From: Hofstenia miamia
Taxonomy: Eukaryota; Xenacoelomorpha; Acoela; Hofsteniidae
Length of the DNA stretch: 64,000 bases
Direction of reading: 5' to 3'
Assembly (NCBI GenBank): GCA_900660155.1
Contig: CABFPE010000552.1
Coordinates: 371,837-435,836 of the forward strand
The notes below the pieces were generated by a model that was not told the origin of the DNA, searched no databases, and was given only the letters and a program-made list of their open reading frames with translations. Each line of letters starts with the position of its first letter. Position 1 is the first letter of the stretch. The translations under genes were made by a program, and so were the position numbers. Shown here in pieces: positions 48,901 to 59,427 of this stretch.

Positions 48901-51900
48901 ATAAATAAATTCTATCTTGGTATGCAAAAAATAAAACATTTTAAGTATTAAACAATATATTTGCTCAGAATACTTTATATTTTTTTAAAATCGAGTCAAC
49001 GGGAACAATTTTCCATTATCTGCAACTTCCAAGACATACTTAGCATAGCTAAAAAAACTTCTCAACAACGTTTGAAGTTCTTGGAATGCAGCTCTGTGAC
49101 ATATGTAATCTTCTTTACATATGATATATATATATATATATATATAGATATATAAATACAAATATATTTTTTCACAAGTTTGATATAGAATGGCAAATTG
49201 TTTATTTCACTTACCTCTTACAAATTGGTAGTCGACTAAGTCATCATTGAGTGCTTCATAGTAGTTAGGACTGGGTGGACCATCTTTAAAAGGATAAACT
49301 TGGTGAGAAAATCCTGTCTGAGTTAGTTGTTGATTATGATTAGTGGGACAGCACTCACAGTGACATATGCCAGCTTTTGAAACCATGTTGCCTAGCAAGC
49401 CCTCTAATTAGTTTAATATTTTGCTATTTTATTTAGTTGCTGTTCAAATAAGTGTAAAAAATTTCTTTAGAAAAAAAATATTGAAATGTGATTAACGCTT
49501 ACTCACAAGGTTAACATTTGATTGACATGAGAAGTTAATGTCCTTGAAACCCTTGCCTAGATGTTTAAAATCACCTGAAGTAGGTTTTTTAAATAAATAA
49601 CTGCTAATTTCAAACCAACTCAACGTCCATGCTTAAAAGTAATAAAACTGATCTTGAATTTTTAATAAGCTGATATGTAAACCGCAAGCAGACATGATGT
49701 TAAGCTGAAAATCAAGCAGGTTATTGATGAAAAGTTTACAAGCGAGTGTGCATTGATATTCGTTTGATAAAATATTTCAAAATTATGTTTTTAATACAGA
49801 GGAAAGTTACAACAGTACCTATTTAATAAAAAAGCATATGATTTGAACAGAGGGATATGCATTTGCCAAAAATTGTCTAAGTGAAGATAATTCATCCTCC
49901 AATAGACAAAATTTGTAAGGAATTTGAGAAATTTTAAAGGAAAGGAAAGTAAAAATCAGAAACAGGTCAAGTTGTTCCTCCTAACACGCATAATCGGCCT
50001 CCTAATGTAAGCAAAAATGAAGAAATGTGAAGTTAATATAATACTAGCAATTTTGTTGAATAGCTTAATTAATCGTTTGGAAATCTATAGCCGCTATAAA
50101 AATATTTGTTAACAACGAAATGACGTGAATAACCAAATTTCAATTTAGCATAACAAGCGTTTGTGTTAGAATGAACAAAGCTATTAATAGATGAAAGGCA
50201 TGCACTCACCATCCGGGTATTTGTGACAAACTCTCATTGATGCGTGGAAAGCTTCGGGTGGGAGGTGGCCGTTCTCGATTGGTGTATGGAATATCCCATA
50301 ATTTCGACGATGCTGAATGCAACAAACAACAATGAGAATGCAGACGATGAAAATGCAAACAAGAGAAACAATGAATATTGTAACGAAAATGCTGTTCATG
50401 TACACTAAAATATTAGGTTGGCATTCAGAAAAAATGATAAACAAATTTACCATTACTTTTGTCATGGGGTAAGTTGCTAGCGCGATCGCATTTGTCCGTT
50501 GTACAATTCCTATATTCAGCAGCAGAGCCTAAAAATAGGATTCTAATTGGGTAGGGCAAGGCTTTATGAATTTTCAAAAAATCGAATTTTCATAAAACTG
50601 GTATTTGCGCAAAACCAGGCTCATTAATACATTGTTAAAAGTCTTGATAATTGTATAATTGCATCAACCCGTCTCAAAAATTAACAAAAATTAGTTTTTA
50701 ATTTGTTCAAAAACATCCTAATTTGTCAATGAAACAATCACAGGATCAAAGAAATTCCCGGTTCTGAAGGTAAGAAATTTATAAGTTGGTCCAATCGAAA
50801 TATTAAATGCTCATTTAACTAACCCTAAAATAAATTTGTAGATATTGGAAAGTGCATATTAACAATATCCACATAAATTTCAAAATATATTATTTACAAT
50901 TATATACATGCCACAAATGTTAGCAAACTTTTTAACAGCATTCAAAATCTTACTACTGCACTGAATTCTGCATCTACAAATAAAATTTTATACTGAAATT
51001 GGCGAGAGCTGCTATAAGAGAATAAAATCGACTGGAATTCAAAAAAAATCAACTCCCGCGAACATAGGCTTAAAATAATTTTTAAAAAAACATTCGGTGA
51101 AATTTTTTAATGACAAAAACATGTTGTAGTGACAACAATTAAAAAGATAAAAGTTTAACCCTACCCGAACAAGAATGGCCTCCACTGATTGGTAGCTGTG
51201 AACATTCTCTTCTGCGAATTTGTCTACAATCCGTATGGCACATAGACCAGTAACCCCATTCAGACCATTTACCATCCTCTAAAATTAGAATTATATAAAA
51301 ATTTCAAAAGCACTTAACATATTGGGTGTTAACCGGGGTGGTAACAGGCTGAGTTGGATAGGAAATACATTTTTAGAATTACAGGAAACTTTGTAAAACT
51401 TTATTTAGTACTACAGTCCCGCTCATAAGTATTGCAACACTCATCGTTACAATTTATTTCTGCAATGATTAACGTAATATCTTTTTTATGTAATCTTTTC
51501 AGCAGAAATTTAGTTTTCCTAAAAACTATCTCCACAAATATAGATGCTATGTAAATTATAGTAAAAAAATCGAATTCAGCGTCAAAAATTTAGTTTATTC
51601 TAAATTTTGTGTACGAATTCATTCATTAGGTTTTGAATTATTAAAAATGTAAATTTGTAAAAATCCTATTACATCACTAATTTTAATGAAAATTCAACCA
51701 ATGTAATGGCCTTTTAGCAAAATTTAAGTGGTAACATTTTTTCACTATAATTGAGATAGCACCTATATTTTTGGAGGTAGTTTTTAGGGTGCCCCTTCAC
51801 AGGTGAATAGGAGGAACACTAAATTTCTGATGAAAAGACTACAAGAAAATTTGAATTCACAATACCAAACTTGAGCTCAGTGCTAAAAATCAAAGATATT

Positions 51901-54900
51901 GGGCTAATCATTGCAGAAATAAATTGTGCAGACGAGTGTTGCAATACTTATGAGCGGGACTGTATGTAAATGATTTTAGAAGTTAAGATAGTGGAATTGG
52001 GTTGACATTGACAAGTTGAGTCTGGTCTATAACAATGTTGACAACTTGGGGATAGGAACAAATAAAAGTCAATTCTTGCATTAAACGTTGACCCCTACAC
52101 ATTTCAGTGGTTGGCAAATTGATTAGAATTTAATAAACTTTGATTAAATGAAATATTCAATTGAGTGATTTTGGCAAAAAGATTATTGAATTATAATTTA
52201 AAAGAGCTACATGGGAACGCAAGACTAGATCAATGCTGACAGATTTCCCTCTCTTGGTCTTGCGCAGAATATTTCAAAAACACTCTCCACCAAGAAATTA
52301 ATGATGCTTCGCTTACTGAGAACAATAGCCTGGATGAAAGAGGCCCGTAATTGAAAAGGTAGGGGAAGATATTTGATACACGTCAATTCAACGCTCTGTT
52401 ATTCAGAACGCATTTACAACGCGAAATTGTGATATAAAATTACGTCGTTTTCACAAATTTAATGAAAACATTGCTTCCTATATCAATAAATTGATAAATG
52501 GAATTTCAATAAAATAGAATTTATTTCATTTAATAAACCTATTATGTAATAAATAAAAACATGTGATAAGTTTTATTACAAAATTGCCAAATTTATTGAA
52601 ACCTAAAATCCTTTTCATGAGAAGAAGTTAACTATGTTAACGATGTTTTTTAGAAATTAATTAAATTCAAACAAACATACACACAGCATGTAAACGACAA
52701 ATAATCCCACAAAATGAAAGCGTGAATTAACGCAGTTTTTAATTTGAAAAACCATCAGGTATAGATGGTAGAGTCAATTGAAAGACTAAGTAAATAATTG
52801 GCATTAATTATTTACGAATTTTCCTTTGATATAATATATCAGGTGGGAATAGCTCATTTAGAGAAAATTGTTGACCGTTGAATGCACAAGATTGGAACGC
52901 TATATAAACTGCAAACTGCCCCGAAAAGGTGCCCATATTGATAAGGAAGCAAAGAAAAAGTATAAATCAAACCCATGCTGAAAAACTACAGCATTATATA
53001 TTGATGAAATGTGGAATAAAATTATTTGCAACATTAGATGCTGGATGTTTTAAAGATTTCAAACAAAAATTAAGAAATAATTAGGAATATAAACAACGTC
53101 TTGATAAAATTGGGGAGCATTTCAAGAGAATACAAGAAGTGAATCATCGCTATTTCCATGAGAAGTCATACCGAGTGCGCTCTCACATAAATTTAGCAAA
53201 ATGAGAGGTTTCAAAAAATCTGGATAAGAATTCTTATGCCTTTTATAAGTATCAAGAAATTAGGCTTAAGGTTTGGGGATCATAGCTATCGAGTGAGATC
53301 TCAAATCAAGGCATATTTATGACTTAATCGTATACCAAAGTGGGGTCAAATAATTATAATAGATGTACCGGTATTTTATTGCGAAGAAGATATCATAAAA
53401 ATTAAAATATGAAGTGGGAGATATAAAATATAAATGAAAAATAGAATGAAATGATTGACAGCAACAGACTTAGGTTTGTTGAAAGTAACTTCCAAAATAA
53501 ATAATTATCCTTAAAACGTTTTAAACGAAATAAGTTTATTGTAACTCCATATTTTAACCACTGTTTTGCAAATTGTACGAAAGAGTAACTTCTTTAAAAA
53601 TAAGAAACTTAAACGATGATAAAATATTATATACAATATAAAAAATATAAAATGCATTTGAATGCATAAATTTTACTTATGAAAATATGAAGGAATCCAT
53701 TATCATTTGATATTATTTGAAAAAAAATCTTAATCGATGGGAATTTATGACTTTTTATTGCAATAAATACTAAATTTGCAATGTTTCATGACATTGATTT
53801 GATAAAGCTAAATCTATATCATTGTAAATTTTTTTAGTAAATATTTACTGTTATTACACTAAGACATTCTTTTTCAATTGCCTCTATAAAAACTCTTTCA
53901 TATTTCACACTATCCCGTTATGGTCCAAGAGCTGCTGGAAATAGATTTTAACATATATGGGGTTTGTTTATTAATAATTACTTGGAGATTTTAGACCCTT
54001 GAAGATAATAGATTCATTTTTAGGTATTGCTGATAATACAATAATTATCACAGGATCAACATTTTTCAAAAAAAGGAAATTATAATTTACAAATGCAAAA
54101 TACTGTCAGTGGCCCGTTTGAAATATAAAAAACTACTATCTCACTCTAGAATTTGGCATAATTTCAATATATAATAAAATTGTACTATTGTATTCAATTT
54201 CATAAAATTTAAAAACATTGATTAGATGTATGATAACATAAAACCATAAAAGTTAATTTCAATGGGCGCATTTCCCTCACTTAAAAAACTGTAGGAATCA
54301 GTATTAAAACCATAAGCAATGCATCATTGATGAAGGGCAATCGACTGATTTCCATAAATTTCTGCAACTAATATGTCATTCACTAAAAAATAACGTATAC
54401 CTTCTTGTCAATCACTGTCAACATGTTAATTAAAAATTCAATACTTCAAAACACCGATATAGGATTTTACAAGCGTGTAGTGAGGCTAAATGGCAATTAA
54501 CAGCAGAGCTTTATAAAGGAAACACGACAGTCAGTACAGATAGCCTAACATCCTGAATTCTGTGGCATTGATAAATTAAATGTGGGACATGATTAAAGAC
54601 TTAATAACTCCAGCATAGCATGCAATGCAAAAACAATGAGATATGAGCATAGTAGCGATGTTTACAACAAGATTATATTGTTTATGTTTAATAAATATAA
54701 AATTACGTCATCATTATAAATGTTAGTGTTTAAATCAGTGATTAGAAGGAACGTCACATATTTAATATACATACCTCTATCTCACCTCAGATGACATATA
54801 TATACAAACAACATTAATTCAAAACCTTGAATTAATAATTGAACATCGTCAAGGACAATAATATCCAGAACTTACAACTCTAGCAAATGTACAACATTGA

Positions 54901-57900
54901 GAGGCCGACTCCATATTTTGTGCATTTCTATGAATTTTCAATTACAAAAATAAAGGCTAGAATAACAATCCCACCAACATGCATGGTTAAATTAAAATGT
55001 TCATTATTAGGGCCATCAACTTTCTAGTCTAAAGTGAGAATAGGCTTTTTGTCCAGTCATTTTAATTATGTCATTTTCGCAGTTATAAAAAATGCAATGT
55101 AAATATACATAAGAATGGCATTTCCAATAATTTTTTTACTTCTATATTGCATTTGCATATTATTGGGAAAAAGTGATCAGGGCTACAATTTGTTTAGATT
55201 GGATGAAACATGAAATAATGAAAACATAAATGGACTAGGACAATGTTTCAAAGTAATATGAGTCATGATTGGGTTTTCAAAAGACATAATGCATGCATGC
55301 TTACACGAGACTTATGCATTGTTTGTATTAAAGTTTTTAAACTATATAATAAAAAACAAATATTTTTTATATATTGTTACTGTTTAACACAATTTATATG
55401 TGTTTGCTTTTCCAACGTGTTGATATTTATATATAATGGTCATCAAACAAAAACCTGTAAAAGTAGTGAAATTTGGNNNNNNNNNNNNNNNNNNNNNTAG
55501 GACAATGTTTCAAAGTAATATGAGTCATGATTGGGTTTTCAAAAGACATAATGCATGCATGCTTACACGAGACTTATGCATTGTTTGTATTAAAGTTTTT
55601 AAACTATATAATAAAAACAAATATTTTATATATTGTTACTGTTTAACACAATTTATATGCGTTTGCTTTTCCAACGTGTTGATATTTATATATAATGGGC
55701 ATCAAACAAAAACCTGTAAAAGTAGTGAAATTTGGGTTGGATACCACCCATTAAAAACTCAATAGAAATTGGGTTATGCTGGGTCAAAATTTATTAGTTG
55801 CATTTTATGCATGCTTACACGAGACTTATGCATTGTTTGTATTAAAGTTTTTAAACTATATAATAAAAAACAAATATTTTTTATATATTGTTACTGTTTA
55901 ACACAATTTATATGTGTTTGCTTTTCCAACGTGTTGATATTTATATATAATGGTCATCAAACAAAAACCTGTAAAAGTAGTGAAATTTGGGTTGGATACC
56001 GCCCATTAAAAACTCAATGGAAATTGGGTTATGCTGGGTCAAAATTTATTAGTTGCATTTTAGGTTGGAGCCTCTTGATTTTTCATAGTTTCTGGAGTTG
56101 TTAATTCTATATATTAATGTCTTTCACAACATTTAAACACGATCGCTATAAATGATTGCTACATAATGAAATTAATCATTTACAAAGTAAAAGTAATTTG
56201 TAAATATATAGTTTCCAAAATAAACCTCTTTACAACTGGCATTGAATTTGGAGACAAATGGAGGGATAATACATAATACATGTTAATAATGTAAGACCAA
56301 AGGATAATGATGGGTACTTAACAATAAAGGGTTGTAGATTAAAAAGTACATAAATTATTCACAAGCCTATTATTCGTAAAACAGGTGCTCACTGGATTTA
56401 GCAATAATTGAAAGATATTCCCACTGACTCATTTTTAAATCTGAAATTAATTTTAAAAAACAATAAAACCTATCTATTTGTAATGCGCACACCGGTGCAA
56501 ACAAGGTGTTAGCGGGACGCCAGCATATGGCATATTAAATATTTATTAATATAAAAGCCCATAAAAAACCATAAATTAGCACAGGTTTGGTACTGAGTGC
56601 CATTGGCGATAACAAAGCTTTGTCCACACAAATTAGTGGCATTATCTTATTAACCAACTAATAATAAAATATTCTTAGCGCGTCGAAATTCTAGTTCAAA
56701 ATATATTTTTTAAATTACTAAAAGTTTCTAGCAGATTTAATGTATTGAACAAGATGATTAAAACACGTCTGCAACAATGCAATAACAGAATAGCTACCTG
56801 CACACACAATACTGCATTGAATGGTTTTGGTGGACTTTCCCATGCACTTTGCACCCTTTCCATAGGGTTTCGGATTATTACAAAGTCGAGTGGCTACTTG
56901 TTTCCCGAGTCCGCACTTCCTATCACTTTTCCTCTCACAGTCGCTATAAGGCGACCACTTTGACCAGCCGCCGTCAACTAAATGAAATGAGTTAGAAAGA
57001 ATCATTTTTCGAAAAACACTTATTGATGTCTTGTTGCATTCCGCTTATTAACTTACCGTAAACCTTGATGACAGCAGATTCGGAAGAACGATTCCCCGCC
57101 ATGTTCGTAGCGACACAGACGTACGCACCTTCCAGCTTCCGCGTGACCGGAGGAAATATCAATGAATTCTGCTGTGTTGCCAGCAACTCTTTTGATTTCA
57201 GCGGTTTCCCATTGTAAAGCCAGCTTATTGTTGGCTTGGGTTTACCTTCTGGAGGCTTACAGAAAAGCGCTAGAGACGTTATTCCGTTTTCAACTGTCGC
57301 AGAAAGTGGATGCTCCACAAACTCATCCTCAATGTCTAAAATACGAAATATATTAATTGTGGATACATTCATAGTGCCATTGAGGTTAATTTTCCCTCAT
57401 GTATTCAAAAAATAGACTTTAAGTGCATTTCTAAAGTAGTTAACTAGAATAAATTGTATACATCTAAGACAATGCATAAAGGTTCACTTGAAATAAGGCC
57501 CGGTCTTCTGTAGCAAGTGTATTACTAGCCTAAGTAACCTACAAAAACCTCTATTTCGTAGTGCGTAGGGGTTTACAGTAAATTACATTTTGTTGGGTGT
57601 ACTATTGCTTAATGAAAAATACATTTACGATTTACTTTGTTTAAAATGATTTGTAAAGAATGTTTTTTACTGTACCACTTTTCAATACAATTCTGCAGAT
57701 AGCCCGGATCATATTGAATCCTACCAGAGAGCGGATTTGGTTGAGAAAAATGTAAAACAATGAGCAAAAAGTTGGTCAAAAGTTCTGTAAAAATTTCTAA
57801 CTGCTGGAATTCGAACAAAACTAAGCCAAGACAATATTATATTACTCATCAAAATTCGCAAACTACATACCATGGTAGTGACACCAACTCAAACTTTAAA

Positions 57901-59392
57901 GTTATTGCAAATTCCAGTTTAATGCTTGAAAGCAAATTTCAAGTGTCGTTAAAATTAGAAAAAACTTAGAATGCATCTATAAAGTATATAAATTGAATTA
58001 ATAAGTTGCTTCATTATATTTCAATAACAAAGAACGATTTTTTGGATAATCAGTCATTATTAATGACGAATAAGAAGCATAATGTTTCATAACATGTTGC
58101 ATCAGAAGTAAGACTGGTAAAATACGTTTGGATTTCTTGTTGAAAGACCATTATTAGGCCAATATATTTTACGTCGACATACATTCAAAGCCCGGCCCTT
58201 ACACTTACACCAACGTGTGTCAAATTCCTCTGAAGACATTAGATATGTTAACAATTGTATATATATATATATATATACACACAAAAACAAGGAGAAACCC
58301 TTCTTGAATAAATTTGATTTTCTACCAAATTTCAATTTTCACTCATTTACAATTCATGCTTGTTTTAACTAGCCATGTTGCAATGAGCGTACCATTAAAA
58401 AAAACAGATCATTAATTAAAAAAACAATTATGTCATTTTATTCAATTAACCCACAATAAATCGGTGACCCAGGTCCCGCACTCACCCTAATCCACTTCAA
58501 TTCCTATATAGATATTGATATACATGTTCATGGATAGTCGAAAGTAGAAATGAAGAGATTTTAGTTTCATATAAATGTTATGTTTGAATAGCATTTAATA
58601 AAATTGACTCATTGTGCAAGGAACACGGTAAAAACATGTAAATAAAGAACCAATTACAAGGTTGTAAATCTAGCTGACAAATGTAAATGAAACTTTAGTG
58701 ACAGTTTAAGTAGTTTGATAGACGAGAAATAATATAAAATAGGGATAAAATTTTCGAAAGTGAGTCATTTTAACTTCGGTGGTAAATGACGTTGCAAGAA
58801 ACATTGCAGAATATTGATTAAAAGACAGCAGCAGACAAAAACTGCTTAGTCACAGTGATTGGGCAAGTGTTGACAGAGGGAAAACGTTTAAATAGAGCGG
58901 CATCATTTGGAAACAGAAATTAGGGCAAGGCGCTAATAGCTATCATAAATGGAGGAATATTATACCCACGATTTAATTTAATTTACTGCCCATGTAAGAC
59001 TTGTCCCATCAAAAGAACAAATAGTCGCCATCATGTCCTTTGAGATTCGAATGTTAACTGGAAGAGAAGATGAGAAATTACAGAACAAAGATGCAAAATA
59101 TTGGAATTATTGTTAAAAAGCTAAGAGGACGTAATGCAAACATAAAGCAATGCCCAAAAACATCCATTCTCAAAGCATTGAAATTCAGTAAGAATCTTTG
59201 ACGCTCTCTTAGGAATTCTTGACTTTGATTGTGGAATTAAAATCAGCGGGAAAATGCAATTAATAATTTCATCGAATCACGTGATAGCAATTTTATAAAC
59301 TAAACTAATTTTATAATTTCAACCTTCCCATTTGCATTTAACTAAAATATCAGTCACAGTGGGATAAATATATTTCATATTTCATATATATA

Positions 59393-59427
<35 letters not shown>

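Larger units (their letters stand above)
46144..48958. repeat. 1.4-kb tandem duplication joined by a single N
   Basis: 46,144-47,550 and 47,552-48,958 align end to end, each about 1,407 bp, with only scattered substitutions and small indels. An N at 47,551 marks the join. The duplicated unit contains one UNC5 exon and flanking intron. The low divergence and the N point to two haplotypes placed in series. Confidence 0.88.

Noticed and set aside
51039-51275. 78-residue - strand frame starting MVNGLNGV
   Set aside because: It is a wrong-frame reading of the UNC5 thrombospondin exon. The correct frame (DGKWSEWGYWSMC) has good splice sites and domain match.
55243-56104. Three similar + strand open frames of 85-111 residues
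   Set aside because: They are repeats of the same 250-bp intronic unit around an N gap, antisense to UNC5, with no domain.
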